A stretch of 64,000 bases of DNA from Larsenimonas salina (GTDB lineage Bacteria; Pseudomonadota; Gammaproteobacteria; Pseudomonadales; Halomonadaceae): the NCBI RefSeq assembly GCF_023736155.1, contig NZ_JAMLJJ010000005.1, positions 124,001 to 188,000 on the forward strand, in the 5' to 3' direction. The position numbers were made by a program, and so were the translations under genes. The first letter of the stretch is position 1. Every line of letters starts with the position of its first letter. Below are positions 52,746 through 62,372 of the stretch, one piece after another. Below the pieces are notes generated by a model that ran no database searches, had not been told where the DNA came from, and worked only from the letters and a program-made list of their open reading frames with translations.

Positions 52746-53519
52746 TCAGAGGCGCATTTCGATGCCATGATCGGCCATGTAACGCTTGGCGTCTTCAACC
52801 GTATGTTCGCCGAAGTGAAAGATGCTGGCTGCCAGTACTGCATCGGCGCCCCCTTCCTTGACTCCGGCCACCAGGTCATCAAGCGAGCCGACACCGCCTG
52901 AGGCAATGACCGGCACGGAGACGGCGTCACTGATCGCGCGCGTCATCGGGAGGTTAAAGCCCTGACGCGTTCCGTCGCGGTCCATGCTGGTCAGAAGAAT
53001 TTCACCGGCGCCGTACTCGACCATCTTGCGTGCCCATTCGACCGCGTCCAGCCCGGTTTCCTTGCGCCCACCATGAGTAAAGACTTCCCACTTGAGCGGT
53101 TCACCCTCGGTGCTGACCTGTTTGGCGTCGATCGCGACCACAATGCATTGGCTGCCAAAGCGCTCGGCAGCTTCCCGAACGAATTCCGGGTGGGTGACGG
53201 CAGTGGTGTTGATCGAGACCTTATCGGCGCCGGCGTTGAGCAGCGCCCGAATGTCTTCGCAGGTGCGAATGCCGCCGCCGACGGTGAGGGGTATGAAGAC
53301 TTCGCTTGCGATCCGGCTGACCATGTCAAGCGTTGTGCCGCGCCCTTCATGGCTTGCCGTGATGTCGAGAAAGGTAATTTCGTCGGCATTTTGCTGGTTG
53401 TAGCGTTTGGCGACCTCGACCGGGTCGCCGGCGTCGCGGATGCCAACGAAATTGATGCCCTTGACCACGCGCCCGCGATCAACATCCAGGCACGGTATGA
53501 TGCGTTTGGCCAGGCTCAT
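52746..53519 (-). CDS. hisF: Imidazole glycerol phosphate synthase, cyclase subunit
   Basis: 257-residue TIM barrel, the cyclase half of IGPS, converting PRFAR and ammonia to imidazole glycerol phosphate and [20 protein letters not shown] (catalytic Asp11 equivalent), [11 protein letters not shown] and [17 protein letters not shown] (second catalytic Asp) are present. Start ATG has GGAGAAGG upstream and overlaps the hisA stop by 4 bases (ATGA), so the genes are translationally coupled. Last gene of the hisBHAF group on this strand. Confidence 0.97.
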   Translation of the reverse strand: MSLAKRIIPCLDVDRGRVVKGINFVGIRDAGDPVEVAKRYNQQNADEITFLDITASHEGRGTTLDMVSRIASEVFIPLTVGGGIRTCEDIRALLNAGADKVSINTTAVTHPEFVREAAERFGSQCIVVAIDAKQVSTEGEPLKWEVFTHGGRKETGLDAVEWARKMVEYGAGEILLTSMDRDGTRQGFNLPMTRAISDAVSVPVIASGGVGSLDDLVAGVKEGGADAVLAASIFHFGEHTVEDAKRYMADHGIEMRL

Positions 53520-54262
53520 GAGCCTTCTCCTGCCTTGCGATCGCACAGGGCCTGGGCTTCTTCGACATCAAGCGAACCTTCATAGATGGCTCGGCCGGTG
53601 ATGGCGCCCAGGATGCCCTGGTCGGCCACATCGGCAAGACCTTCGATATCCTCGAGGTTGGTCACACCGCCTGAGGCGATGACCGGCAGACCGCCTTCAC
53701 GGGCAAGTTCGACGGTCGCGTCGATGTTGACCCCCTGCATCATGCCGTCACGGGCGATGTCGGTATAGACGATGCTCTCGACGCCATCGTTGGCGAATCG
53801 CTTGGCAAGTTTTGTTGCCTTGATGGTCGAGACCTCGGCCCAGCCGTCGGTCGCGACAAACCCGTCGCGGGCGTCGAGTCCGACAATGATGTGACCGGGA
53901 AAGGCCTTGCACATCTCGGTAACGAACTCCGGCTCTTTTACCGCCTTGGTACCGATAATGACGTAGGAGACACCGGCATCGAGGTAGTACTGAATGGTTT
54001 CTCGGGAGCGGATGCCGCCGCCGATCTGGATGGGAAGGTTGGGGTAGGCCCGAGCGATGGCGGTTACCGCCTCGCCGTTGATCGGTCGCCCTTCGAAGGC
54101 CCCATTGAGATCGACCAGGTGCAGGCGGCGTGCGCCGGCGTCAACCCAGCGGCGCGCCATGGCGACCGGGTCGGCGCCATAGTCGGTCGCATCATCCATT
54201 CGGCCCTGCTTGAGACGAACACAGTGGCCGTCCTTGAGATCAATAGCGGGTATGACCAGCAT
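53516..54262 (-). CDS. hisA: ProFAR isomerase
   Basis: 248-residue TIM barrel that opens the ribose ring of ProFAR to [23 protein letters not shown] at the N-terminus and [15 protein letters not shown] (catalytic Asp) plus [13 protein letters not shown] are the HisA signatures. It lies 38 bases downstream of hisH and overlaps hisF by 4 bases. Confidence 0.97.
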   Translation of the reverse strand: MLVIPAIDLKDGHCVRLKQGRMDDATDYGADPVAMARRWVDAGARRLHLVDLNGAFEGRPINGEAVTAIARAYPNLPIQIGGGIRSRETIQYYLDAGVSYVIIGTKAVKEPEFVTEMCKAFPGHIIVGLDARDGFVATDGWAEVSTIKATKLAKRFANDGVESIVYTDIARDGMMQGVNIDATVELAREGGLPVIASGGVTNLEDIEGLADVADQGILGAITGRAIYEGSLDVEEAQALCDRKAGEGS

Positions 54263-54300
54263 GTCGTGTCGAATCCTTTATTGTTGAATGTGGGCCGTAA

Positions 54301-54942
54301 TCAGGGGGCCCAGTGCACGAAGTTTTCCAGAAGCTTGAGGCCGACGCCGGCGCTTTTTTCAGGATGAAACTGAACGGCAAACACCGCGTCCCGGCCAGTG
54401 GCGATGTGCGCCTGATGATGGCCGTAGCGGGTGGTGCCGAACACGTGGGCGTCGTTTTCGGCCGAGACGAAATAGCTGTGAACGAAATAGAAGCGTTCAC
54501 CGGTGGCAATGCCTTCCCACAGCGGATGCATATGGTGCTGATCAACCCGGTTCCAGCCCATGTGCGGCACCTTGAGGCGGTGACCTTCGTTATCGGTCAT
54601 GGTGTCATCGAAGCGCTTGACCTTGCCCGGCAGGTAATCGAGGCAGTGCACACCGCCGTTTTCCTCGCTGTGACTCATGAGCATCTGCTGGCCGACGCAG
54701 ATGCCGAGCAGCGGTTTGTCGGCGTCAGTTAGAAGCTCGTTGACAAGCCCCTTGAGCTGGGTGCGTTCGAGTTCGCCCATGCAGTCACGAATCGCGCCCT
54801 GGCCCGGAAGCACCACGCGGGTCGCGCCCTTGATCGCGCGCGCATCTCGCGTGATGGTGACACGTTCGTCGCCGACATGTTCCAGCGCCTTGGCAACGGA
54901 GTGCAGGTTGCCCATCCCATAATCGATGACGGCAATGGTCAT
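54301..54942 (-). CDS. hisH: Imidazole glycerol phosphate synthase, glutaminase subunit
   Basis: 213-residue class I glutamine amidotransferase that supplies ammonia to HisF. The oxyanion motif VVLPGQGAIRDC, nucleophile Cys82 in GICVGQQM, and His/Glu of AVQFHPEKSA are all intact, in contrast to the GATase-like protein at 50.6-51.3 kb. N-terminus IAVIDYGMGNLHSVAKALE is typical. Confidence 0.97.
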   Translation of the reverse strand: MTIAVIDYGMGNLHSVAKALEHVGDERVTITRDARAIKGATRVVLPGQGAIRDCMGELERTQLKGLVNELLTDADKPLLGICVGQQMLMSHSEENGGVHCLDYLPGKVKRFDDTMTDNEGHRLKVPHMGWNRVDQHHMHPLWEGIATGERFYFVHSYFVSAENDAHVFGTTRYGHHQAHIATGRDAVFAVQFHPEKSAGVGLKLLENFVHWAP

Positions 54943-54979
54943 GTAGTCTCCTGGTCGTCACATCAATGAAAGCGGTAGC

Positions 54980-55588
54980 TTACAGGCTACCCTTGGTGGA
55001 GGCGATACGCCCGGCCATGCGTGGGTCACGTTCGGCGGCCATGCGAAGCGCGCGTCCGAAGGCCTTGAAGATGGTCTCGACCTGATGGTGAGCATTGTCG
55101 CCTTTCAGGTTGTCGATGTGCACGGTGGCCTGGGCGTGGTTTGCAAAGCCCTGGAAGAACTCCGAGACCAGTTGGGTGTCAAACCGGCCGATGGTTGCCC
55201 GGGTAAACGGTGCGTTCAAGAATAGCCCCGGGCGTCCGGAAAAATCGATGACCACTCGAGAAAGCGCTTCGTCGAGCGGTACATAAGCGTGGCCGTACCG
55301 GTAGATGCCTTTCTTGTCGCCCAGCGCTTTCGCAAACGCCTGGCCGAGTGTAATGCCGACGTCTTCAACCGTATGATGATCATCGATGTGAAGGTCGCCC
55401 TGGGCGTCGATACTGATGTCGATCTGTCCGTGGCGGGCGATCTGATCAAGCATGTGTTCGAAAAACGGGACCCCGGTGTCTGCTTTCAGATCGCCGTTGC
55501 CATCAAGGTCGATGGACACGGTAATCTGCGTTTCCTGAGTGTTTCGGGTAACAGTGGCAGTTCGGGTGTCCAGGTCGGGACGAGACAT
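54980..55588 (-). CDS. hisB: Imidazoleglycerol-phosphate dehydratase
   Basis: 202-residue manganese enzyme that dehydrates IGP to imidazole acetol phosphate. Monofunctional form, without the N-terminal phosphatase of E. coli His[31 protein letters not shown] and [17 protein letters not shown] carry the two metal-binding histidine clusters. The ATG at 55588 has GGAG 6 bases upstream; a TTG five codons earlier is not used. First gene of the group hisB-hisH-hisA-hisF; hisG, hisD and hisI/E are not in the window. Confidence 0.96.
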   Translation of the reverse strand: MSRPDLDTRTATVTRNTQETQITVSIDLDGNGDLKADTGVPFFEHMLDQIARHGQIDISIDAQGDLHIDDHHTVEDVGITLGQAFAKALGDKKGIYRYGHAYVPLDEALSRVVIDFSGRPGLFLNAPFTRATIGRFDTQLVSEFFQGFANHAQATVHIDNLKGDNAHHQVETIFKAFGRALRMAAERDPRMAGRIASTKGSL

Positions 55589-55868
55589 CGCACTCTCCGG
55601 CAAGCTCGGTTGGAATACAGGCGACCGCTGAAACGGGCGCCCCGTGAAGTGGGGTCATTATAGAGAAGGCGCCTTGCCATCCGCTACACTAGGACGCCGC
55701 CGCCGATAAATGAGCGTGCAGGCTACCTGCATTGGCGGTCATTCGTTTCAGTTTATGTCTGCAGCGACGATGTTAGAAAAGGGATGGCCCGCCTGCCGCG
55801 AGCCATCATCTCGCGCGATATGTTGCGCAATGGATGCGCGAACAGGCCATTTGCAAGGGAGTTTTTCG

Positions 55869-58196
55869 ATGAAAGCACTGGTTCGCCTCCTGTTGGCAGC
55901 GATCGGCGTTTTGGCGTTATTGCTGGTATGTGGCGTGATCTATGTCACGACGTTTCTGGATCCGAACGATCTCAAGCCGCGCATGGTCGAGGCGGTCAAG
56001 GCACAGACCGGGCTGGATCTGACGCTTAACGGTCCGCTGGACTGGTCGTTCTATCCCCACCTTGGCATGTCGATTCAGGACGCGTCAGTGCGTTTGCCGG
56101 AGTCTGACGCCAATGCTTCACCGCTGGCCTCGGTCAAAAGCGCCGATGTGGAAGTCGCTTTCGCACCGCTTCTGGTCGGAGATGTATCGATCGACGGGAT
56201 CACCGTCAACGGGCTCAAGCTCGACTTGAAACGCGATGAGCAGGGACGAGGCAACTGGGTTCAGGTGCTCGATCATATGGGCGAGAGTCAGGGCACGCTT
56301 TCCAACGACAAGCCCAAGGCCTCTCGGCCGGTCTCTCCGCAGAATGCGGCCAGTCAGCCGCTGGGCATCGACATCGCACGACTCAATGTCAATAACGGCT
56401 GGATTCATTATCAGGACCTTGAAAGCGGCGCTGAATATACCCTCGACAAGGTCATGATCGAAGGCTCGAACATCGTACCGACGCAGTCGTTTCCGTTGAC
56501 CATGAGTTTCGAGCTCGCCAGCAAGGCGCCCGAGTTCACCTCGGAAGTCTCGCTTAAAACCCAGGCAAGGGCCGACCTTGCCGCCAAGCGTTATGAGCTG
56601 TCCAAGCTTGCCGTCAATAGCCGCACTCACTACCCCGCCCTCGATGGCGCTCATGAGCAAGTGCTCAATGCCAGCATCGAGCGCCTCGTTGCGGATACTC
56701 AGGCGAGTCGGTATCAGCTTCAGGGCGTAACCTTCGACGGTGAAAGTTACCTGCCGGGTGAAACCGAGAAGGCGCTGCCATTTGCCGCGTCACTGTCCGC
56801 AGAGGCCGATCTTTCACAGCAGACAGCAGCCTTGACCGATATAAACGTGACAGGTGGCGACGATCTTCGCTTGAGTGGTGGCCTGAACGTCACCGGACTT
56901 TTGGATTCGCCCTCGTATAACGGCACGCTTACGCTGGCGCCGTTCAATGTGCGCCAATGGCTTTCCGATCAATTGAACGTGTCTCTTCCCAGTGCGGACA
57001 AGAGCGCGTTGACCAAGTTGGCCTTCAGCTCTCCTATCAAGGGCGATCTCAATACGCTGAAGCTGCCTGATCTTGATATTGCACTCGATGATCAGGATTT
57101 CTCCGGCGAGGCTGAGCTTGGCCTCAAAGGGCAGCGACTGATGCTCGCTCTGACCGGTAAGCGCCTTGACCTTGACCGTTATCTGGCGCCGCCGAAAGGC
57201 GGTGCTGATCAGGCCTCACGTAGCGCTCTGATCCGCTCGGCAATGGCCGAGGAGAAAGGCGCTGCCGATGCGTCTGGAGTGGTGCCGGTTGAACTGCTCA
57301 AGACGTTGTCGCTGGATCTGGGCGTGAAGCTTGATCAGATGACCCTCAAGGGAATGACGCTTTCCGATGTGGCGCTGGCCGTATCGGGGCGCAATGGTCA
57401 GCATACCCTCGATCATCTCAATGCCAATCTCTACGGTGGATCAGCCGCGTTCAAGGGTGCGCTCAATGTGCTCCAGTCGCCGATCGCATGGCGTCTGTCG
57501 GAGCAGATCAAAGGCGTTCAGCTCAAGCCGCTGCTTGCCGACGCCACTCAAAAACCAGCCAAAATTCAGGGCGCCCTGGCGCTCGAGGGCACCCAGACCT
57601 CGCGAACAAATGAGTTCGACAGCATGCTGACCAATCTGAACGGTCGCGTCGATTTCCATGTAACCGATGGGGCGCTACTGGGTCAAAATCTGTCCAAGGC
57701 TATGTGCGGTGCGGTTGCGACGCTGAGCGGCAAGCAGGGGACGCGAGAGTGGTCTGAGGATACGCCATTCAAGACACTTCAAGGCACGTTCAAGATCACA
57801 AACGGTGTCGCCCGAAACGATGATTTCGAGCTTTCGATTCCCGGGCTTCGTTTCGACGGTGCCGGTGAGGCCAATCTGCCCACAGCCCGATTCGACTACG
57901 GACTCAAGGGCCATTTCGTGAATACGGCGGACCCTGATGCTTGCCGTGTCAGTGACAAGTTCCAGCGTGTGGCATTCCCTGTGCGCTGCAAGGGGGAATT
58001 TTCCGGTGAGCCTGGTTCCTGGTGCGGGGTTGACCGTGACGCGCTTCAGGCGTCACTGGGGTCGCTGTCCGTTAGCGAAGCCAAGCGCAAGACTCAGAAA
58101 GAGCTTGAGCGTGGCATCAATGACAAGGTGAGCGAAAAGTTTGGAAGTGACACCGCCAGGGAACTAAAAAACGCATTGGATGGTCTATTTAACTGA
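55869..58196 (+). CDS. AsmA-family envelope protein
   Basis: A 775-residue inner-membrane-anchored protein with one N-terminal helix (about 5-27) and a large periplasmic beta-rich region, of the AsmA/TamB-like group that moves phospholipids between membranes or guides outer-membrane assembly. The N-terminal DPNDLKPRMVEAVKAQTGLDLTLNGPLDWSFYPHLGMSI and C-terminal NLNGRVDFHVTDGALLGQNLSKAM fit the AsmA domain. The ATG at 55869 has AAGGGAG 8 bases upstream; the frame from 55710 is longer but unsupported. Precise role among AsmA paralogues is unknown. Confidence 0.88.
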   Translation: MKALVRLLLAAIGVLALLLVCGVIYVTTFLDPNDLKPRMVEAVKAQTGLDLTLNGPLDWSFYPHLGMSIQDASVRLPESDANASPLASVKSADVEVAFAPLLVGDVSIDGITVNGLKLDLKRDEQGRGNWVQVLDHMGESQGTLSNDKPKASRPVSPQNAASQPLGIDIARLNVNNGWIHYQDLESGAEYTLDKVMIEGSNIVPTQSFPLTMSFELASKAPEFTSEVSLKTQARADLAAKRYELSKLAVNSRTHYPALDGAHEQVLNASIERLVADTQASRYQLQGVTFDGESYLPGETEKALPFAASLSAEADLSQQTAALTDINVTGGDDLRLSGGLNVTGLLDSPSYNGTLTLAPFNVRQWLSDQLNVSLPSADKSALTKLAFSSPIKGDLNTLKLPDLDIALDDQDFSGEAELGLKGQRLMLALTGKRLDLDRYLAPPKGGADQASRSALIRSAMAEEKGAADASGVVPVELLKTLSLDLGVKLDQMTLKGMTLSDVALAVSGRNGQHTLDHLNANLYGGSAAFKGALNVLQSPIAWRLSEQIKGVQLKPLLADATQKPAKIQGALALEGTQTSRTNEFDSMLTNLNGRVDFHVTDGALLGQNLSKAMCGAVATLSGKQGTREWSEDTPFKTLQGTFKITNGVARNDDFELSIPGLRFDGAGEANLPTARFDYGLKGHFVNTADPDACRVSDKFQRVAFPVRCKGEFSGEPGSWCGVDRDALQASLGSLSVSEAKRKTQKELERGINDKVSEKFGSDTARELKNALDGLFN

Positions 58197-58220
58197 GCAA
58201 TCCTTCAAAAGCCAGTCTTA

Positions 58221-58249
58221 AGCGCCGACATTCGTTCGGCGCTTTTTTT
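58221..58249 (+). terminator. Intrinsic terminator after AsmA gene
   Basis: AGCGCCGA CATTCGT TCGGCGCT TTTTTT; perfect 8-bp stem and T run. Confidence 0.9.
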
Positions 58250-58301
58250 ATGTCCGTCACAAACCGGCATAATGGTGGGACCATGACGATGAGGAGAGCG
58301 C

Positions 58302-59384
58302 ATGCACGTTCTAACCGCCGAGGCGTTTCAACAGCGCGTATTCACCTGGTTCGACCGATACGGGCGAACTCATCTGCCTTGGCAGCATAATAAAACGCCG
58401 TACCGTGTTTGGGTTTCGGAGATCATGCTCCAGCAAACGCAGGTAGCAACCGTCATCGAGTATTACCAACGGTTCATGGCGCGCTTTCCCGACGTCAAAG
58501 CGCTTGCCGAGGCGCCGCTGGATGAGGTGCTCCATCTCTGGACGGGGCTCGGCTACTACGCGCGAGCGCGCAATCTCTATAAGGCCGCGGGCGTTGTCAT
58601 GAGCGAGCACGACGGTTCGTTTCCGGTCGAGTCAGTCGAGTCTCTCATGACGCTGCCAGGCGTTGGACGCTCTACTGCAGGCGCCATTTACAGCATCTCG
58701 ACCGACCGCCCAGCGCCGATTCTGGATGGCAATGTCAAACGAGTACTTGCCCGTTTGCATGCCGTGGAAGGCTGGCCCGGCAAGACCGAGGTTGAACGGT
58801 ATCTATGGCAGTTAGCCGAATATTATCTTCCCTCGACGCGCGCCGCCGAGTACACCCAGGCGATGATGGATCTAGGGGCCACACTGTGTGTGCGAAAAAG
58901 GCCTGCGTGTCTGTTGTGTCCGTTTGAGGACGTGTGCATGGCTCATGCACGTGGGCAGGAAGACGCTTTTCCTGAGTCCAAGCCCAAGAAGGCCAAACCA
59001 GAGCGGCAGGCGTACTTTGCGCTCGTTCAGAATGACGCAGGGCGAGTCCTGCTCGAGAAGCGGCCCGAGAAGGGCATCTGGGGCGGTTTATGGAGCTTCC
59101 CCCAGTTTGAGGATAGGGATGGGCTTGAGGCCTGGCTGCGGGGCTTAGCGAGCGATATACAGCGCACGCCGCATTGGGCGCCGTTTGTGCATGTGTTCAG
59201 TCATTTTCGATTGACCATCACGCCGTGCCCGGTACGCTTAAGAGGTGTCGATGAGGCGCTTCAGAGCGCTGATCGTATCTGGGTCGACCCGTCCGATGTA
59301 TCCGGTATTGGGCTTGCCGCGCCGGTCAAGTCGCTTCTCGAGCATCTAGAGTCCGCCCGGGATGTTATTCAGTCAACAACGTAG
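58302..59384 (+). CDS. mutY: A/G-specific adenine glycosylase
   Basis: DNA repair glycosylase of 360 residues that removes adenine opposite 8-oxoguanine. Helix-hairpin-helix [15 protein letters not shown] with the following catalytic Asp region ([17 protein letters not shown]), the [4Fe-4S] cluster [17 protein letters not shown] with C-x6-C-x2-C-x5-C spacing, and a C-terminal NUDIX-like domain recognising 8-oxoguanine. GAGGAG precedes the ATG. yggX follows 10 bases later, a conserved pair in gammaproteobacteria. Confidence 0.97.
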   Translation: MHVLTAEAFQQRVFTWFDRYGRTHLPWQHNKTPYRVWVSEIMLQQTQVATVIEYYQRFMARFPDVKALAEAPLDEVLHLWTGLGYYARARNLYKAAGVVMSEHDGSFPVESVESLMTLPGVGRSTAGAIYSISTDRPAPILDGNVKRVLARLHAVEGWPGKTEVERYLWQLAEYYLPSTRAAEYTQAMMDLGATLCVRKRPACLLCPFEDVCMAHARGQEDAFPESKPKKAKPERQAYFALVQNDAGRVLLEKRPEKGIWGGLWSFPQFEDRDGLEAWLRGLASDIQRTPHWAPFVHVFSHFRLTITPCPVRLRGVDEALQSADRIWVDPSDVSGIGLAAPVKSLLEHLESARDVIQSTT

Positions 59385-59394
59385 GGTAAGTCGA

Positions 59395-59664
59395 ATGCGA
59401 ACCGTTCAGTGCCGTAAGTATGGCGAAGAGAAAGAGGGGTTGATGATGCCGCCTCTGCCTGGTGAGAAAGGGCAGGAGCTCTTTGAGACCGTGTCCAAGC
59501 AGGCGTGGGAAGAGTGGCAGCAGCACCAAACGCGTCTGATCAATGAAAAACATCTGAGTTTACTGGACCCAGATGCGCGTCGTTATCTGATGACTCAGAT
59601 GGAGCTTTTCCTGGATAACGAGCCTACGGATGTGGCCGAAGGCTTTGTGCCGCCGAGCCATTAA
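59395..59664 (+). CDS. yggX: Fe(II)-trafficking/oxidative damage protection protein YggX
   Basis: An 89-residue protein that guards iron-sulfur clusters and iron pools against oxidation, as established in Salmonella and E. coli. MRTVQCRKYGEEKEGLMMPPLPGEKGQELF and LLDPDARRYLMTQMELFL are the conserved blocks; Cys6 is the known functional cysteine. The ATG at 59395 matches family starts. Directly downstream of mutY, whose cluster it may protect. Confidence 0.95.
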   Translation: MRTVQCRKYGEEKEGLMMPPLPGEKGQELFETVSKQAWEEWQQHQTRLINEKHLSLLDPDARRYLMTQMELFLDNEPTDVAEGFVPPSH

Positions 59665-59706
59665 TTCTGCTGTGCGAATTATTTTGGAAAAAGATGAAAA
59701 AGAGTG

Positions 59707-59735
59707 TTGACCGAATCTCTAGTTTTCGGTTTAAT
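59707..59735 (+). promoter_or_regulatory. Sigma-70 promoter of the tRNA cluster
   Basis: TTGACC (59707-59712), 17-base spacer, TTTAAT (59730-59735), with the first tRNA starting 17 bases later. A near-consensus -35, fair -10 and exact spacing. Confidence 0.7.
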
Positions 59736-59752
59736 ACGCACCCGTTGGCAAC

Positions 59753-59828
59753 GGCCAGATAGCTCAGTTGGTAGAGCAGGGGATTGAAAATCCCCGTGTC
59801 GGCGGTTCGATTCCGTCTCTGGCCACCA
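59753..59828 (+). tRNA. tRNA-Phe (GAA)
   Basis: A 76-base cloverleaf: acceptor GGCCAGA pairing with TCTGGCC, D-arm GCTC-AGTTGGTA-GAGC, anticodon arm GGGGATTGAAAATCCCC with GAA, T-arm with GGTTCGATTCC. The 3' CCA is encoded. First of three tRNAs sharing one promoter and terminator. Confidence 0.98.
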
Positions 59829-59831
59829 TGT

Positions 59832-59906
59832 TGGGGTATAGCCAAGTGGTAAGGCACCGGTTTTTGGTATCGGCATTCCCAGGTTCGAGTCCTGGTACCC
59901 CAGCCA
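59832..59906 (+). tRNA. tRNA-Gln (TTG)
   Basis: A 75-base cloverleaf: TGGGGTA acceptor pairing with TACCCCA, anticodon TTG in the loop of CGGTTTTTGGTATCG, T-loop GTTCGAGTC, encoded CCA. Three bases after tRNA-Phe. Confidence 0.97.
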
Positions 59907-59926
59907 GTCAACACTGTTAATGCAGT

Positions 59927-60002
<76 letters not shown>

Positions 60003-60042
60003 TTAATTTTTACAACTAAGTCAATTAGTTGGTTCCAGATCA

Positions 60043-60066
60043 ACCGCCCTCGAAGGCGGTTTTTTT
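60043..60066 (+). terminator. Intrinsic terminator of the tRNA cluster
   Basis: ACCGCC CTCGAA GGCGGT TTTTTT, 40 bases past tRNA-Thr; perfect stem and T run. Confidence 0.92.
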
Positions 60067-60214
60067 GTGTCTATGCGTACTATACGACGTACTAAGTCAC
60101 CCCCTTTACTACTTATCCGACGGCCCTACCAGCGGCACGCTCAAATTCATCTGGGCTCTCATGGACGCCTTTCAAGGTACAGCGTGCCAAGTGTAATGCG
60201 CTGGGACAGCGCCA

Positions 60215-61237
60215 TCACGATTTACGTGCCAAAGGCTGGCCGCTAGCCGAGAAGGTTTGATCGGACCGCCATTCGGCGGGCGGTTTGCCTTCCCACTTCT
60301 GAAAGGCCCGATAGAACGAGCCCGCATCGTTATATCCGAGCATATAGGCGATCTCGGATATCTCGTATTCCGGTTGGATGAGATATTCGCAGGCCAAGTC
60401 ATGCCGCACGTCGGCTAGCAGCGACTGAAAGCTTTGTCCGTTCTCGTTTAGCTTGCGCTGCAAGGACCGTTCGCTGATCGCCAGTTCACGCGCAATGCTA
60501 CGCAACTCAGGGCGTCCTGCGGTCAGGCTGCGCCGCAACAGCCAACGCACCTGGTCGATCAGGGTCTGCGATGTACATATACCCTCGATGTGTTGCTGAA
60601 GCCCCTGATCAAGAAGATCTAGCATCGCGCGGTTGTAGCTCTTGAATGGCTGGTCGAGATCGTCGGCGTAAAAGGTCAGCAGATCCTGATCTGCATTCCA
60701 ATGAACGGGACATTTAAAATATGGTTCCAAATGCGTGTGCATCGGCCCTCGCCGTTCGATTCGTTTTGGGCGGATCTGTTTTTGGGTGCCTGTAATGGCA
60801 AGTTCAAGGATAGACGCCATCGTCGCATCGACCAGCGCGTCGGGAATGAAGTCGACAGCGAAGGGCCATGAAATGCGCACCGTCGCCTCACCGCCCGATA
60901 CCATGATTTTGATCTCTTCGGGTGCACACAGCTTTTTGAAACGTGCCACGCGAACCAGCGCATCGCGCAGATCGCGCGCGTGATACGCCACCAGAATCGA
61001 GGGTGGCATGATTGCCCGATCTAACGCAGCGGACAAATCTAGCCCCACATTCGGCCCCCTCAGCGCCGACAGCCCGCGCCACAGCGCAAAAAAATCTGCC
61101 GTGGACAGGTGCGCGTCGTCCTGTCCCGCCGACACGGGCAGTTGTGACGCACGCAACATTTCGGATCGTCTTATCCCCATCTGGGCCAAGCCGTGCCAGA
61201 AGGCCGCCGGAACCCTGATCCGGTCGCGTATCGTCAT
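60215..61237 (-). CDS. AraC-family regulator with arabinose-binding-type sensor domain
   Basis: A 340-residue transcription factor. The N-terminal 200 residues form the Arabinose_bd (PF12625-like) sensor seen in OruR/OxyR-unrelated ornithine and lipid regulators, and the C-terminus holds the two helix-turn-helix units: LRSIARELAISERSLQRKLNENG and ISEIAYMLGYNDAGSFYRAFQKWEGKPPAEWR. The start overlaps the stop of the upstream SDR gene by 4 bases (ATGA), so they form one coupled transcript. Its ligand is unknown. Regulation of the SDR gene and of an operator at 62052-62069 is inferred. Confidence 0.9.
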   Translation of the reverse strand: MTIRDRIRVPAAFWHGLAQMGIRRSEMLRASQLPVSAGQDDAHLSTADFFALWRGLSALRGPNVGLDLSAALDRAIMPPSILVAYHARDLRDALVRVARFKKLCAPEEIKIMVSGGEATVRISWPFAVDFIPDALVDATMASILELAITGTQKQIRPKRIERRGPMHTHLEPYFKCPVHWNADQDLLTFYADDLDQPFKSYNRAMLDLLDQGLQQHIEGICTSQTLIDQVRWLLRRSLTAGRPELRSIARELAISERSLQRKLNENGQSFQSLLADVRHDLACEYLIQPEYEISEIAYMLGYNDAGSFYRAFQKWEGKPPAEWRSDQTFSASGQPLARKS

Positions 61238-61983
61238 TTGGCTTGAAAGCCTCCATCGATATTGAGGGTGTGCCCAGCCACGAAACGCGACTCCTGCGAC
61301 AACAGCCAGACGATTCCTTCGGCGATTTCTTCAGGCTGGCCCATGCGCCCGATGGGGTGCATAGCATCGAGTTCGGCTTCGGCGGCCTCGATCTGGGCGG
61401 CGATGATGTCGGTATGAATGGCGCCGGGAGCAACCGCGTTGATGCGAATGCCTTCGGCGGCGTGGTCGAGGGCGGCAGCCTTAGTTAACCCCACAACCGC
61501 GTGTTTGGTTGCGCAATAGGTTCCGGTCCATGGCACGCCATTCAGTCCCGCAATAGAGGCCAGATTGACAATCGCGCCGCCGCCCTGCTGCTTCATCTGA
61601 GCGATCTGGTATTTCATGCCGTAGTAGACACCCAGTACGTTGGTTTCGAACATATCACGAAAATTCTGCGTGTCCGATTGGTCAATTGTCGCGCTCTCGT
61701 TATAGATTCCAGCGTTGTTCACGGCCATATCCAGACGCCCGAATTCGCTGACAACCTGCCGAACTAGCCGCTGCACCGCAGCCTCGTCGTTGACATCGCA
61801 TGGCATGAACCGAACCTGTGCCTGACCGCAGGCCAGCGCTTCGATTTCTTGCACGGCGGAAGCGCCTTTTTTCGCGTTGCGTCCGCTGATGACAACAGTG
61901 ACGCCCTGACGCGCCAGTTTGAGAGCGGTGGCCTTGCCGATGCCGCTGGCACCGCCGGTAACTAGTGCTGTTTTATGGGGCAT
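61234..61983 (-). CDS. Short-chain dehydrogenase/reductase
   Basis: Classical SDR of 249 residues: cofactor motif TGGASGIG near the N-terminus, structural NNAG, catalytic Ser in VNLASIAG, and Tyr-x3-Lys in YCATKHA. The C-terminal part (RINAVAPGAIHTDI, LNIDGGFQA) is typical of classical members. The absence of an arginine pair after the first beta-strand suggests NAD(H) preference, but this is weak evidence. Substrate unknown; it is coupled to an AraC regulator, so an inducible catabolic step is likely. AAGGAG-type site 5 bases before the ATG. Confidence 0.92.
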   Translation of the reverse strand: MPHKTALVTGGASGIGKATALKLARQGVTVVISGRNAKKGASAVQEIEALACGQAQVRFMPCDVNDEAAVQRLVRQVVSEFGRLDMAVNNAGIYNESATIDQSDTQNFRDMFETNVLGVYYGMKYQIAQMKQQGGGAIVNLASIAGLNGVPWTGTYCATKHAVVGLTKAAALDHAAEGIRINAVAPGAIHTDIIAAQIEAAEAELDAMHPIGRMGQPEEIAEGIVWLLSQESRFVAGHTLNIDGGFQAK

Positions 61984-62051
61984 GTGAAACTCCTTGGGTT
62001 TGGTTAGACCCAGAGCGTAAACGCGTTGCGGCCTTTATATAATCGCAGAAC

Positions 62052-62069
62052 ACGCCAAACTATTGGCGT
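62052..62069. promoter_or_regulatory. Operator candidate upstream of SDR-AraC pair
   Basis: ACGCCAA ACTA TTGGCGT: perfect 7-bp arms and 4-base spacer, 69-86 bases before the SDR start codon. An AT-rich TTATATAA-type -10 region lies between it and the gene (near 62036-62043). Confidence 0.5.
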
Positions 62070-62344
62070 TGTCCGCCAGCCGGTGTTCACTTCTTCAGAC
62101 TGGAGTTTTTGCACATGATCAATTCGGCCCCCTTCGCGGTAAGGCTGTCACCGCTGCGGTCTTGATGCTCGAGGCACATAGAAGGAAGGGCATGGGTGAT
62201 CTGATAGCGGTCGTCGGCGGGAAAATCCAGAGTGTCGATAACTACGGGGTTGACGATGTCGGCGACATCAAGAGATTACTGCGTCGAGTGATGATCTACG
62301 GCAATGATAGCGGCCAGAAGCATGGCTCTGTGCTTTGGGGGGAA

Positions 62345-62363
62345 GCCGGCGCATTGCGCCGGC
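62345..62363 (-). terminator. Hairpin after mmsA
   Basis: GCCGGCGCATTGCGCCGGC, a nearly perfect stem 10 bases past the mmsA stop on the minus strand, followed on that strand by TTCCCCCC; strong stem but no T run. Confidence 0.5.
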
Positions 62364-62372
62364 GTTCAAGGG

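Larger units (their letters stand above)
61984..62372. other. Intergenic region with operator-like repeat, no gene seen
   Basis: 389 bases between the divergent-facing SDR promoter region and the end of mmsA. An open frame of 109 codons at 62063-62392 (plus strand) has no similarity I can recognise, no ribosome site, and runs into mmsA antisense, so I do not call it. A perfect inverted repeat lies at 62052-62069 and a hairpin at 62345-62363. The rest shows no structure I can name; it may be decayed coding sequence. Confidence 0.5.
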
